Shown: positions 42,918 through 52,292 of the stretch, piece by piece
How the letters are laid out: every line of letters begins with the position of its first letter
Position numbering within the stretch: position 1 is the first letter of the stretch
Source: Clostridia bacterium
GTDB taxonomy: Bacteria; Bacillota; Thermoanaerobacteria; Thermoanaerobacterales; Thermoanaerobacteraceae
Direction of reading: 5' to 3'
Assembly: GCA_012840485.1 (NCBI GenBank)
Contig: DULG01000047.1
Span: 62,001 to 126,000, forward strand
Length of the DNA: 64,000 nt
The notes under the pieces: model-generated
Told to the model about the DNA's origin: nothing
Database searches by the model: none
What the model saw: only the letters and a program-made list of their open reading frames with translations
Program-made: the position numbers and the translations under genes

Positions 42918-44297
42918 ATGGACAAGATTATGGTTAAAAAAGAGGAGGAAATTTTACAATATGTTTCTTTAGAAAATAAAAAAATTATACTTAATACAAT
43001 TGAAAAAAACAAAAAAACGAAAGAAATCTTAGCACCTGACTGTGCCAGTGACTTCGACCTCTGCTACGACAAAGAAGGAAGAATAAATTTAATATATTAC
43101 AACTTAGAAGGAGAATTAATTTTTTTAATTCAAGCAGAAAAAGGCTGGACAAAAAAGGCCTTATACACTTACAAAGATAAAAACACCTATTTAAGCAATT
43201 TTAACCTTTTGATAAAAGACAAAGTTTTGCACATATTTTTTACACTCAGCAATGCAAATAATCCCAGAGAAGTCGTGTTAATACATCAAAAATGGGATAA
43301 AAGTTGGAGCGGAAAAAACATAGCTTCAATTAAAGCTCCCTTTTTTACACCCTTTTACGACGTATTTTTAGATAATGAAGGAAATCTCCACTTAATTTAC
43401 ACTGCAAGTGAAAAAAACAAATCTCAACTTTATTATTTGTTTTATGTAAAAGATAGTTGGTCTCCAAAATTTTTAATTTCAGAATCAGAAAAAATTTTTT
43501 ACCCTACCCTTATTGTGGACAATCAAAAAAATGTCCACGCTTCATGGGTAGAAGAAGATATAATTCAAGAAATAAAGTACAGGAAAAAAACTCCCGGAAG
43601 TTGGCCCAAAGGCAGTTGGAACAATGTCACTACTTTAGCATACTCCACTGACAATAAAAATTGCTGTATTTCCTTGCTAGAAAATAACCTGTGGTGCAGT
43701 TACGTACAAAAAGATAGTATCTTTGCTACCCTATCCTCAGATGGAGGAAATAGCTGGTGCAAACCCTTTAAATTGCCCTTTTCACTTGAAGAGATAGAAT
43801 TTTTTAAAATAAAAATCCCTATCAATGGATTTTGTGGAAATTACATTTTTATAAGTAAAAAAGGGGAAATAGTCCCATTGGAATATAAGTCAAGAAGACA
43901 AATAGAGGAGAAAAACACTTATTTCACCTTTTATATAAAGGAAGTACAGGAATATTTAAATCTTTTAATCAAAAAACTTCAAGCCTTAAAAGAAGGTAAA
44001 GATATATTAGAAGAAGAATTAAATAGAAAAAATACGGAAATTGCAATGAAAAATAAAAACATTGCAGAATTACAAGAACTTTTAAAGCAAGCAAATGATG
44101 AGAAAATGAAAATTGCTCTTAAAGCAGATAATTACAATATTATGGTAAATAGTTTAATGAGAGAGAATGAAAATCTCAAAAAGCAAATAAAAGATTTACA
44201 AAATCAAATAATAATTTTAAATTCCAAACTCGAAAATACACAAAATACCAGTACCTTCCAAAAAATAAAAAGCCTCTTCATAAAAGAAGAGGATTAA
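42918..44297 (+). CDS. hypothetical protein: beta-propeller-like N-terminus and coiled-coil C-terminus
   Basis: A 459-residue protein. ATG at 42918 has GGGAGGG upstream; an in-frame codon at 42861 would add 19 residues of unlikely sequence. Residues 1-330 show repeated beta-propeller-like blades with Asp/Asn and Trp at repeat spacing (CYDKEGRINLIYYN, LDNEGNLHLIYT, VDNQKNVHASWVEED, LSSDGGNSWCKP), like sialidase-type Asp-box propellers. Residues 340-450 are a Lys/Glu-rich coiled coil (LEEELNRKNTEIAMKNKNIAE and on). No signal peptide or membrane segment. Function unknown. Confidence 0.65.
   Translation: MDKIMVKKEEEILQYVSLENKKIILNTIEKNKKTKEILAPDCASDFDLCYDKEGRINLIYYNLEGELIFLIQAEKGWTKKALYTYKDKNTYLSNFNLLIKDKVLHIFFTLSNANNPREVVLIHQKWDKSWSGKNIASIKAPFFTPFYDVFLDNEGNLHLIYTASEKNKSQLYYLFYVKDSWSPKFLISESEKIFYPTLIVDNQKNVHASWVEEDIIQEIKYRKKTPGSWPKGSWNNVTTLAYSTDNKNCCISLLENNLWCSYVQKDSIFATLSSDGGNSWCKPFKLPFSLEEIEFFKIKIPINGFCGNYIFISKKGEIVPLEYKSRRQIEEKNTYFTFYIKEVQEYLNLLIKKLQALKEGKDILEEELNRKNTEIAMKNKNIAELQELLKQANDEKMKIALKADNYNIMVNSLMRENENLKKQIKDLQNQIIILNSKLENTQNTSTFQKIKSLFIKEED
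44262..44291 (-). terminator. terminator of the DUF3343 gene (end of the propeller gene)
   Basis: CCTCTTC/GAAGAGG stem (44272-44278 with 44285-44291) inside the 3' end of the plus-strand gene; on minus it is followed by CTTTTTATTTTTT, so it terminates the converging minus gene. Confidence 0.7.
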
Positions 44298-44551
44298 ACA
44301 ACTTTAACTATTTTATACCCTGCAGGTATCTTTTCTACTTCGTATATTCCCTTATAAGGAACATTAATTCTCTGCAAAAGATTTTGTACCACTTTTAAAG
44401 ACTCTAAGCCAAACTTGAGAGAATGGCTACAGCCATCAGCAATGCTTCTAGGTGTCGGAACAAATTCTATAGGGATATTATTTTTCTTTAATACTCTTTC
44501 TGCCATTAACCCATGCTGATAGGAATAGAAGACAATCAAACCGTATTTCAC
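44294..44551 (-). CDS. DUF3343 protein, putative Se/S carrier-like
   Basis: An 85-residue protein: LIVFYSYQHGLMAERVLKKN, FVPTPRSIADGCSHSLKFG and PYKGIYEVE. This is the DUF3343 fold with a conserved Cys following a GC/SLKF pattern, proposed as a sulphur or selenium carrier. Starts at GTG with GAGGTGG upstream. The gene is divergent from a CAP-domain gene and shares an inverted-repeat upstream region with it. Confidence 0.75.
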   Translation of the reverse strand: MKYGLIVFYSYQHGLMAERVLKKNNIPIEFVPTPRSIADGCSHSLKFGLESLKVVQNLLQRINVPYKGIYEVEKIPAGYKIVKVV

Positions 44552-44554
44552 TTA

Positions 44555-44673
44555 TACCACCTCAAAATCAGTATATTCTACATATCCAAAAGTTGATACA
44601 ATGTTCCTCCCTCACCATAAATTACTTGAAGGAATTTACAGTTGTTTGTAGAATATATGATTTTGAGGTGGTA
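44555..44673. repeat. 26-27 bp inverted repeat in the divergent DUF3343/CAP region
   Basis: The arms 44555-44581 and 44648-44673 are reverse complements except for a one-base indel, with 66 bases between them. Each arm contains the ribosome-binding site (GAGGTGG) of the gene it faces and an AT-rich GTAGAATATA block, so both divergent genes have the same immediate upstream sequence. Confidence 0.8.
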
Positions 44674-44679
44674 ACCAAA

Positions 44680-45345
44680 ATGAAAATAAAATCAATAATA
44701 GTAATCCTAATAACAACAGCTATAATTTTTTCTTTTAATCCTGCCAATGCTTCAATTTTTTATTCTTACGGATATTTCACAAAAAACACTGTGGTAAAAT
44801 TTCCCACTAATTTAATAACTTTAAAACAACCTGTATCTTATAATGTTGTAAATAAACAAAAAAGTACAAATACGCTATTTACTTCTAATCCTAATTCTAC
44901 AAATAGTAATTCTATATCGCAAAATAAAGATACATCAACTCAAATAGTAAATACTTCTCTTTCACAAGAAGAAAAAACTTTAGTGGAATTAGTAAACCAA
45001 GAAAGGTCAAAGTATAACCTAAGACCTTTACAAGTGGATGAAAATCTCTGCAAGGTTGCTAGGCTTAAAGCGGAAGATATGAGGGACAATAATTATTTTT
45101 CTCATACTTCTCCAACTTATATGTCACCTTTTGACATGATGAAAAAATTTGGAATAAATTATTATTTGGCAGGAGAAAATATAGCCTTAAACTCTAATGT
45201 AATAAAAGCTCACTATTCACTGATGAATTCAGAGGGGCACAGGGCAAATATTTTAAATCCCTATTACAATAAAATTGGTGTTGGAATAGTCAAAAATAAA
45301 GAAGGAAACGGCATAATAGTTGTAGAGATGTTTATAAAAGATTAA
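44680..45345 (+). CDS. CAP-domain (SCP/YkwD-like) exported protein
   Basis: A 221-residue protein with a signal peptide (MKIKSIIVILITTAIIFSF), a Ser/Asn/Thr-rich linker (about 55-105) and a C-terminal CAP domain: ELVNQERSKYNLRPL, NYFSHTSPT, GENIALNS and HRANILNPYYNKIGVG. CAP proteins of this YkwD type are extracellular and often spore-associated; activity is unknown. ATG at 44680 with GAGGTGG upstream; an in-frame upstream codon at 44593 would disrupt the signal peptide. Confidence 0.85.
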   Translation: MKIKSIIVILITTAIIFSFNPANASIFYSYGYFTKNTVVKFPTNLITLKQPVSYNVVNKQKSTNTLFTSNPNSTNSNSISQNKDTSTQIVNTSLSQEEKTLVELVNQERSKYNLRPLQVDENLCKVARLKAEDMRDNNYFSHTSPTYMSPFDMMKKFGINYYLAGENIALNSNVIKAHYSLMNSEGHRANILNPYYNKIGVGIVKNKEGNGIIVVEMFIKD

Positions 45346-45373
45346 TCCGGGTAAAGACCCGGATTAATCTTTT
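45343..45373 (+). terminator. terminator of the CAP gene
   Basis: Perfect 10-bp stem TAATCCGGGT/ACCCGGATTA (45343-45352 with 45357-45366), 4-base loop, followed by ATCTTTTTCC on plus. It overlaps the end of the converging aminopeptidase gene and can act on both strands. Confidence 0.75.
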
Positions 45374-46767
45374 TCCATAAATACTTTATAAGCTTTATAA
45401 GCCATATACACATCTACTTTGGAAGACAACTCATAAGGCGCATGCATGCTTAAAAGTGCTACACCACAATCTAATACTTCCATTCCATAATTAGCAGCAT
45501 ATTGAGCGACTGTGCCACCACCACCCATGTCAACTTTTCCTAATTCCCCTGTTTGCCACACTACTCCGTTTTCGTTAAAAAGCTTTCTCACTTTGCCTAC
45601 AAACTCAGCATTTGCATCATTTGACCCTGCTTTTCCTCTCGCACCAGTGTATTTTGTGATGCATACCCCTTTTCCTAAGTAAGCAGTGTTTTGTTTTTCA
45701 CTGACTTCAGAATATGTAGGGTCAAATGCGGCATTTACATCAGCAGAGAGCATTTCAGAATTAGCTAAAGCTCTTCTCAATTTAATATCAGTACTTCCTT
45801 CATATTTTTCTAATATCTCTGCAATGGCATTTTCAAAAAATCTAGATTGTAAACCAGTATTGCCCATGCTTCCAATTTCTTCCTTATCAGCAAATATTGC
45901 AACAGCAGTCCTCTCTGGAACATCAATTTCAAGTATAGCCCTTAGAGAAGTATAGGCACAAACTCTGTCATCTTGTCCATAAGCTCCAATCATACTTCTA
46001 TCAAAGCCTATATCTCTCGGCTTATAGGCAGGCACCAATTCTAACTCAGCGCTTAAAAAATCTTCTTCAACTATTCCGTATTTTCCATTTAAATACTTCA
46101 AAATATTTGGCTTTACACTGACTTCTTCAGAAAGAGGAATACTTCCTACAACGGCATTTAAGGCTTCTCCTGTTACCACTTCTGAGGCTTTTTTCTCCAT
46201 CTGGTCTTTACCTAGATGAGGCAATAAATCTGTTATGTAAAGCACAGGATCATTTTCATCTTCTCCAACAACAATGTTTATCTTCTCCCCATTAGCTTTG
46301 ACAATCACTCCATGCAAAGCCAAAGGAATTGTAACCCATTGATATTTTTTAACACCCCCGTAGTAATGGGTCTTGAATAAAGCCAATCCTCCATCCTCAT
46401 ACATTGGATTAGGCTTCAAATCAATTCTCGGAGAATCAATGTGGGAGGCTACAGCTTTAATTCCCTTTTGCATCGACTCTTTGCCAATTACAGCCAAAAC
46501 TACTGATTTGCCTTTGTTGTTATAATACACTTTGCTGCCCGGCTTTAAATTTGTCGCTTTTTCAATATTGATAAAACCTTTCTTCTCAACAATTTCTATT
46601 ATCTTTTCTGCTGTTTCCCTTTCTGTCTTACACTCTGTCATAAAAGCCTTGTAGTCTTCTGCAAATTCATAGACCTTTTCTTTCTCTTCTTCGGAAATAT
46701 TTATCCAAGCATCTACATTCTTGTAACCTAGGCGCTTTTCAATTTCTTTTAAATCTTTTTCTTCCAA
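45364..46767 (-). CDS. M18 family aspartyl-type aminopeptidase
   Basis: A 467-residue metallo-aminopeptidase. Metal and catalytic motifs: AVASHIDSPRIDLKPNP, FADKEEIGSMGN, SADVNAAFDP and a late His in ALLSMHAPYELSSK. M18 enzymes remove N-terminal acidic residues from peptides in the cytoplasm. Length matches the clostridial M18 subgroup. Stands alone, converging with the CAP gene. Confidence 0.93.
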   Translation of the reverse strand: MEEKDLKEIEKRLGYKNVDAWINISEEEKEKVYEFAEDYKAFMTECKTERETAEKIIEIVEKKGFINIEKATNLKPGSKVYYNNKGKSVVLAVIGKESMQKGIKAVASHIDSPRIDLKPNPMYEDGGLALFKTHYYGGVKKYQWVTIPLALHGVIVKANGEKINIVVGEDENDPVLYITDLLPHLGKDQMEKKASEVVTGEALNAVVGSIPLSEEVSVKPNILKYLNGKYGIVEEDFLSAELELVPAYKPRDIGFDRSMIGAYGQDDRVCAYTSLRAILEIDVPERTAVAIFADKEEIGSMGNTGLQSRFFENAIAEILEKYEGSTDIKLRRALANSEMLSADVNAAFDPTYSEVSEKQNTAYLGKGVCITKYTGARGKAGSNDANAEFVGKVRKLFNENGVVWQTGELGKVDMGGGGTVAQYAANYGMEVLDCGVALLSMHAPYELSSKVDVYMAYKAYKVFMEKD

Positions 46768-46857
46768 TGAAATTACCCCCCCCTTTAATTTTATCTAATG
46801 TGCTTAACAATATGATATTTCTTTTTTTCACAAAAGTCAAATTCCTTTTGTAAAGGA

Positions 46858-47484
46858 TTAATTTTGTAAAATCGTCTCATTTTTAAGCATATAAATAGCA
46901 GCTTGTGTTCTATCCTTTACATCTAGTTTCTTAAAAATATTGTAAACATGGTTTTTGACAGTCTTTTCACTTAAAAATAATTTTTGAGCAATTTCCTTAT
47001 TGCTATATCCTTTAGAAATAAGTTCAAGAATTTCTATCTCTCTTGGAGTAAGGTCTTTCTTTAGGCATTCATGATCCACCTCATCTATTTCTTCCATCAA
47101 AGAGGAATGAATATAAACTCCTCCATTGTAAATAACACGTATAGCTTTTATTAAATCATCATACTCTGCATCTTTTAATATGTACCCTTCTACTCCTAAT
47201 TTTAAGGCTTCTAAAAGATACTCTCTGTCGTTATAAATCGTTAAAAATAGAATCTTACTTGGATGTCTTTCCTCTTTTAATCTTTTTGCAGCCTTTATGC
47301 CATTCATGACTGGCATGTTCACATCCATGAGTATTAAATCGGGTACTAATTCCTTCGCAAGTTTATACGCTTCTTCTCCATTTGAAGCCTGTGAGATAAC
47401 TTTTATATCTTTTTCCATTTCTATTAACTGAACAAGGCCTTTTCTAATTAAAGCGTGGTCATCAGCCACCAACAACTTGATCAT
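46858..47484 (-). CDS. DegU/NarL-family response regulator
   Basis: A 208-residue regulator: receiver domain with DD pocket, phosphoacceptor in LILMDVNMPVMNG and Lys in YILKDAEY, then a LuxR-type helix-turn-helix (LTPREIEILELISKGYSNKE, SEKTVKNHVYNIFKKLDVKD). ATG at 47484 has GGGGTG upstream and lies 20 bases within the kinase gene's 3' end. Partner of the adjacent DegS-like kinase; similar to DegU, target genes unknown. Confidence 0.9.
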   Translation of the reverse strand: MIKLLVADDHALIRKGLVQLIEMEKDIKVISQASNGEEAYKLAKELVPDLILMDVNMPVMNGIKAAKRLKEERHPSKILFLTIYNDREYLLEALKLGVEGYILKDAEYDDLIKAIRVIYNGGVYIHSSLMEEIDEVDHECLKKDLTPREIEILELISKGYSNKEIAQKLFLSEKTVKNHVYNIFKKLDVKDRTQAAIYMLKNETILQN

Positions 47485-48628
47485 TTTCAACACCCCTTTT
47501 AGGAATAGAAATATAAATTTGAGTCCCTTTATTTTTAAAACTGCTTATTTCAAATTTGCCGTTTAAAATTTCCACTCTTTCCCTCATCCCCATTAAGCCA
47601 TATCCCTGACCTATATTCTCTTTATCAAAACCAACACCATCATCTTTAATGATGATACTTACAAATCGCATCCCAAATTCCAATTTAATAGAGGCATTTT
47701 GGGCTTTGGAGTGTTTTTTAATGTTTGTAAGAGCTTCTTGTACTACTCTAAAGCAAGTAACTTCAATTTCCGGTGTAAGCCTTTGATAATCAGATAAAAC
47801 AGTAAAATCCACATATATCCCTGTTTCTTCTATAAAATTTTTTATGTACCTAGATAAAGCAGGTATAAGGCCTAAATCGTCAAGGGCTGAAGGCCTTAAA
47901 TCGTATATTATTTTCCTTACTTCTTTTAAAGACTGTTGAACTATGTCTTTTAAATTTTTTAACTCTACTTTAGCTTGCTCTACGTCTTTTGATATTAGCC
48001 TCTCACAGAGTTCAGACTTTAAAAGAACATTAGCCATTGCCTGTGCAGGGCCATCATGGATTTCTCTTGCAATTCTCTTTCTTTCTTCCTCTTGGGCTTC
48101 AATAATCTTTACACTTAAAGCCTGTTTGTCTTTTAATTGTTCTAATCGCATATTCATTTCTTTTAAGTCACTATTTAAATAACTCAAAGCTAAAGTAATT
48201 TGGGAAGCAAGTTTTTCAGCTTTTTCTATAATAGCTTTATTATCTAGAAGTTTTCTCTCTAGTTCATTCCTCTTTTCAATCAATTCTTTTTCTTCTCTTC
48301 TTTTTAATGCTAATTCTATTTGAGCCTCTTTTGCTTCTTCATAAGCTTCTTTTATAGCCTGTTCAGAAAGGTATCCAAATTGCTTGCTGACAAATGCCAA
48401 CTTTAATCTGCACTTTTTTTCCTTCCTCTCACACATTTCTACTTCTTTTATTACATTTACAACTTGTATTTTTAGTTCCTCTAATTGACCTTCCAGTTTT
48501 CTCGCTTCTTCTTTCGCTTTTTCTAAAATATCAAATATTTGTTCTTTGCTGTTTTCAATGACTTCAATAGTTTTTTCTACAATATTGTCCAAACGTTTTT
48601 TATAGGAGGTTTCTAAATTTACATTCAT
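47462..48628 (-). CDS. DegS-like sensor histidine kinase
   Basis: A 388-residue soluble kinase with no transmembrane segment. Residues 1-185 are a long coiled coil of the DegS sensor type (KKRLDNIVEKTIEVIENSKE onward). HisKA_3 has RIAREIHDGPAQAMANVLL (His near 200) and the HATPase domain ends with GQGYGLMGMRERVEIL. GAGGTG is 6 bases before ATG at 48628. It overlaps its response regulator gene. Confidence 0.9.
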   Translation of the reverse strand: MNVNLETSYKKRLDNIVEKTIEVIENSKEQIFDILEKAKEEARKLEGQLEELKIQVVNVIKEVEMCERKEKKCRLKLAFVSKQFGYLSEQAIKEAYEEAKEAQIELALKRREEKELIEKRNELERKLLDNKAIIEKAEKLASQITLALSYLNSDLKEMNMRLEQLKDKQALSVKIIEAQEEERKRIAREIHDGPAQAMANVLLKSELCERLISKDVEQAKVELKNLKDIVQQSLKEVRKIIYDLRPSALDDLGLIPALSRYIKNFIEETGIYVDFTVLSDYQRLTPEIEVTCFRVVQEALTNIKKHSKAQNASIKLEFGMRFVSIIIKDDGVGFDKENIGQGYGLMGMRERVEILNGKFEISSFKNKGTQIYISIPKRGVENDQVVGG

Positions 48629-48706
48629 GCACTTCACCTCTTTAGTACCACCTTTTTATAATTCGACAAAAAATAAAAAAATCCTTCATTTTAAAGAAAA
48701 AATTGC

Positions 48707-48731
48707 TAAAAAAACACCCTTGATGGGTGTC
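48707..48731 (-). terminator. terminator of the yunB gene
   Basis: ACACCC/GGGTGT (48714-48719 with 48725-48730), short loop, followed on minus by seven T residues. Confidence 0.75.
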
Positions 48732-48733
48732 TT

Positions 48734-49429
48734 TCATTTTTGTATGTTCACTTTTGAATTTGGAGACTGAGGCACAGGAACAGTAAACTTTTCTCCATTT
48801 ACATCGACATAACTTGCTGGCACATCTCCTACTATTATGCTTTCCGCTATTGGCATATGTAGAGTAACCATCACTTTGTCTGAAGCTAAAGGAGCAATTA
48901 TGCGTATTGTAGTTTGTATATCCAAGTAAATCCTATGCCTTGTCTGATTTATGCCAGCAGGCTCAAATTGAGACATAAAGTCTACATCCACTGATCCTAC
49001 AGGTAAAAGACCAACTTTTATCCTAGGTCCTACATTTGCAAATAAATCGCTAGAAAATACAGACCCTAAAGGAATTTTAGCATAGAGAGGACCTATGTTG
49101 TTTAAATTTTCTTTAACCTCTTTTGTAATCTTAGCAGCCAAAAGATTCATCTCAATAGTATTTGCTTGAAGCATTGATACTTTTCCATTGTTATCTGTTC
49201 TGACATAAATTAAATCCTTATATTCGATTCCTTTTAACACCTTTTCATTTATCGCATCATTTATAGTATTTACAGCTGTTTCTTTAGCCAAAGTTTCACT
49301 TACCGCTATAATAGCTGGTTTTAACCTATATTCCGTAAAATAATAGAAGAAAAGCAACAAAAGAAGCATATAAACTAAATATATGTAAAAGCTATTTATA
49401 CGCTTAGCGCCCCATTTCCTCCTTCTCAA
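48734..49429 (-). CDS. yunB: sporulation protein YunB
   Basis: A 231-residue protein: basic N-terminus, one membrane helix (about 14-34), then the YunB domain with RLKPAIIAVSETLAKETAVNTINDAI, IGPLYAKIPLGSVFSSDLFANVGPRI (only ends quoted) and QTRHRIYLDIQTTIRIIAPL. YunB is a mother-cell expressed spore-formation protein of unknown mechanism. Full length. Confidence 0.85.
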   Translation of the reverse strand: MRRRKWGAKRINSFYIYLVYMLLLLLFFYYFTEYRLKPAIIAVSETLAKETAVNTINDAINEKVLKGIEYKDLIYVRTDNNGKVSMLQANTIEMNLLAAKITKEVKENLNNIGPLYAKIPLGSVFSSDLFANVGPRIKVGLLPVGSVDVDFMSQFEPAGINQTRHRIYLDIQTTIRIIAPLASDKVMVTLHMPIAESIIVGDVPASYVDVNGEKFTVPVPQSPNSKVNIQK

Positions 49430-49435
49430 GGAAAA

Positions 49436-49466
49436 ACACCTCCCCTACATTTTATGTTAGAGGAGA
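49436..49466 (-). terminator. possible terminator between DUF523 and yunB
   Basis: CTCCTCTAACA/TGTAGGGGAG-type imperfect stem with a short loop (49439-49465), followed by GTGTTTTTCC on minus. Low certainty. Confidence 0.4.
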
Positions 49467-49474
49467 CGTTTTGG

Positions 49475-49909
49475 TTACTCTTTTTTTATCTTTTCATAAA
49501 AATCCTGTTCTGTCATCACAGTTATGCCATTTTTCTTTAAAATTCTCGTTGTTATTCCATCTCCTTCTACCAATTTCCCAGAAAATGTCCCATCATAAAT
49601 CTTGCCACAGCCACAGGAAGGGCTTTTGGCTTTAAAAATCGCTTCCCTTATCCCATACATTTTTGCAATTTTTAAAGTCTCATAAGCTCCTCTATAGAAA
49701 TTTTCTGTAACCTCTTTTCCTTTGATGTCAAAAACTCTATCTCCTCTTATTTCAGAGGGAAGGCGTGGAGTAGGAAGCCCTCCTAACTGTTCAGGACATA
49801 CTAAAATAGCCTTTCCCTCTTCTATTAACTTTTTTATCTCTTCTTTTCCATTATTTCCTCCATCGTATTTGCAGTTAACCCCTGCAAGACAAGCGCTTAC
49901 TAAATACAT
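49475..49909 (-). CDS. DUF523 family protein
   Basis: A 144-residue protein: SACLAGVNCKYDGGNN, CPEQLGGLPTPR, and AKSPSCGCGKIYDGTFSGKL. The cysteines suggest a metal or sulphur-linked role. DUF523 is widespread in Firmicutes without assigned function. Downstream of mutS2. Confidence 0.9.
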   Translation of the reverse strand: MYLVSACLAGVNCKYDGGNNGKEEIKKLIEEGKAILVCPEQLGGLPTPRLPSEIRGDRVFDIKGKEVTENFYRGAYETLKIAKMYGIREAIFKAKSPSCGCGKIYDGTFSGKLVEGDGITTRILKKNGITVMTEQDFYEKIKKE

Positions 49910-49920
49910 CTTATCATCTC

Positions 49921-52290
49921 CTATTTACTCACTAACTCTACAATAGTGACACCATCTCCCCCTTCTCCATATTTCCCTAATCTAAAGGACTTAACATGTT
50001 TGTTGTTTCTCAAAAACTGTGCTATTCCTGACCTCAAAACCCCTGTACCACGTCCATGAATTATTGTCACTTGATTAAGCCCCGCAAGATAGGCATCGTC
50101 TATATATTTTCCCACTTCTAACAAAGCATCATCCAAAGTCATTCCCCTTACATCTATAGAATTACTTATAGATTGTGCCTTTTCATTTATAAATCTGCTG
50201 TAGCCTTTTTTTATTTCCTCTTCTTTTTCTTCTGCAATTCTTAAATTGCTTATGTGAACTGTCATCTTTAAAATTCCCGCCTGTACTTCTACATTTCCTG
50301 ATTTATCGGGAAGAGAAAGCACAATTCCATTTTGATCTAAAGGTACTATATAAACTGTCTGCCCTTCTTTTAAATTTTCAGGAATTTTGCTATAGGAAAC
50401 CTCTTTAGGCTTTAAAACTTCCTCTTCTAATTCATCTAGATTTTTCTTTATTTTTTCTCTTACTTCTTGTATTATCCTGTCTTTATTTTGTGCCCGTTCT
50501 TCTGCTTCCTTTATTTTTTTGATTATCTCCTCTGCAGTAAATTTGGCCTCCTGTATTATTTTTCGCGCCTTTTCCTTCGCTTCTTTGAGTATTTTATCCT
50601 TTTGTGTCTTTAATTTTTCCCTTTCTTTCTCCAACTCCCCTTTTAAAGCTTCTACACTCTTCTTTAAAATTTCTATTTCTTGATGAGCTTTTTCTAATTC
50701 TCTTCTTTTTTGCTCCAAATCCGCTATTATATCTTCAAATTTTAAAGCTTCTCCTGAGATATACCTCCTCGCATTTTCAATTATTTCTTCAGAAAGACCA
50801 AGCCTTTTTGATATCTCAAAGGCATTACTTTTACCTGGAAGACCGATTATAAGCCTATAAGTGGGCCTTAGAGTCTCAACATCAAATTCCACACTAGCAT
50901 TTTCTACTCCCTTTGTCTTTAAAGCATACTGCTTTAACTCGCTGTAATGGGTAGTAGCTATTGTCTTTGCACCAATCCTATGAAGAGCATCTAAAATGCT
51001 CATAGCCAAAGCAGCACCTTCTACAGGATCTGTCCCAGCTCCCAATTCATCCAGCAACACAAGGCAATTTTTATTAACCCTTTGGAGTATACTTACAATA
51101 TTTGTCATATGGGCTGAGAAGGTGCTCAAGCTCTGTTCAATGCTTTGCTCATCCCCTATGTCGACAAACACCTCTTCAAATATTGAAACCTGAGACTTTT
51201 CCTCTGCAGGAATGTTAAGGCCCGCCATTGCCATTAAAGTCAAAAGCCCAACAGTTTTTAAAGTAACAGTTTTACCTCCAGTATTGGGCCCTGTGATGAC
51301 TAATGTGTTAAACTGGTCTCCTATGTGTATATCTATTGGTACAACTATTTCGGGATTTATAAGGGGATGTCTCGCTTTTTTTAGATTGATATATCCTAAA
51401 GTGTTTATTTCAGGTCTGGTAGCTTTTATTTTTATAGAATATTTCGCTTTTGCAAATATAAAGTCTAACTCTGAAATTACCTCAATATTTTTAAACAAAC
51501 TTTCTGTGTTTTTCTTGACATCTTGAGAAAGTTCAAAAAGTATCCTCTGTATCTCTTCTTGTTCCTTTAATTCTATCTGCCTCAGTTCATTGTTTAAATC
51601 TACAACCTGCATTGGCTCAATAAAAAGAGTTGCTCCGCTGGAAGACTGATCATGTATGATCCCTTTAAAAGTGCCTCTATACTCTTGTTTGACAGGTACC
51701 ACATATCTTCCCTGTCTTACAGTTATAATTGGCTCTTGCAATTCTTTTTGACGGGTAGAAATTATAAAATTTAATGTGGATTTTATTTTTTCATTTATAG
51801 AAATTTTTTGCCTTCTCAAAACTTTAAGGGTTGGGGATGCCTCATCTGAAATTTCATCTTCTGAAATTATTATATTTTCAATCTTTTTTTCCAAATCTTT
51901 TATAGGTAAAACTCTTCTGTCATATTCTTTAAGCTTTACAAACCTATCTGTTTCTTGGAGATTGTTAAAATAGCCTTTTATCTGACTTACCAAGTTTAAA
52001 AATCTCTTAATCTTTAAAAGCTCACTGTTGTGAAGGGTATAATCTATCTGCGCTTTTTTTACATAATCTCTTATATCCTCAAAAGCAAAGGAAATTCCCC
52101 CGTAAGAGGAAATAAAACTAATTGCCTCGTTTAATATATCTAGTTCCCTCTCTACTTCTTCTAAATCTTTCTTTATCTCAATATTTAAAGCTTTATCTTT
52201 ACCCAAATCTGAATCGCAATAGCTGACAATGAACTCTACTATCTTGTCAAATTCAAGGCTTTTTATTGATCTACTGTTGATTCCCTTCAT
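49921..52290 (-). CDS. mutS2: endonuclease MutS2
   Basis: A 789-residue MutS family protein: core and clamp helices, ATPase with GPNTGGKTVTLKT (Walker A) and VLLDELGAGTDP (Walker B), a long coiled coil (about 520-640) and a C-terminal Smr nuclease domain (SIDVRGMTLDDALL, HGRGTGVLR). It suppresses homologous recombination or rescues stalled ribosomes, depending on the species. Starts with ATG, 2 bases after the U32 gene's stop. Confidence 0.96.
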   Translation of the reverse strand: MKGINSRSIKSLEFDKIVEFIVSYCDSDLGKDKALNIEIKKDLEEVERELDILNEAISFISSYGGISFAFEDIRDYVKKAQIDYTLHNSELLKIKRFLNLVSQIKGYFNNLQETDRFVKLKEYDRRVLPIKDLEKKIENIIISEDEISDEASPTLKVLRRQKISINEKIKSTLNFIISTRQKELQEPIITVRQGRYVVPVKQEYRGTFKGIIHDQSSSGATLFIEPMQVVDLNNELRQIELKEQEEIQRILFELSQDVKKNTESLFKNIEVISELDFIFAKAKYSIKIKATRPEINTLGYINLKKARHPLINPEIVVPIDIHIGDQFNTLVITGPNTGGKTVTLKTVGLLTLMAMAGLNIPAEEKSQVSIFEEVFVDIGDEQSIEQSLSTFSAHMTNIVSILQRVNKNCLVLLDELGAGTDPVEGAALAMSILDALHRIGAKTIATTHYSELKQYALKTKGVENASVEFDVETLRPTYRLIIGLPGKSNAFEISKRLGLSEEIIENARRYISGEALKFEDIIADLEQKRRELEKAHQEIEILKKSVEALKGELEKEREKLKTQKDKILKEAKEKARKIIQEAKFTAEEIIKKIKEAEERAQNKDRIIQEVREKIKKNLDELEEEVLKPKEVSYSKIPENLKEGQTVYIVPLDQNGIVLSLPDKSGNVEVQAGILKMTVHISNLRIAEEKEEEIKKGYSRFINEKAQSISNSIDVRGMTLDDALLEVGKYIDDAYLAGLNQVTIIHGRGTGVLRSGIAQFLRNNKHVKSFRLGKYGEGGDGVTIVELVSK

Positions 52291-52292
52291 GA

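Noticed and set aside
46768-46857. Terminator between the degU-like gene and the aminopeptidase
   Set aside because: Only a weak CCTTT/AAAGG stem was seen, without a clear T tract.
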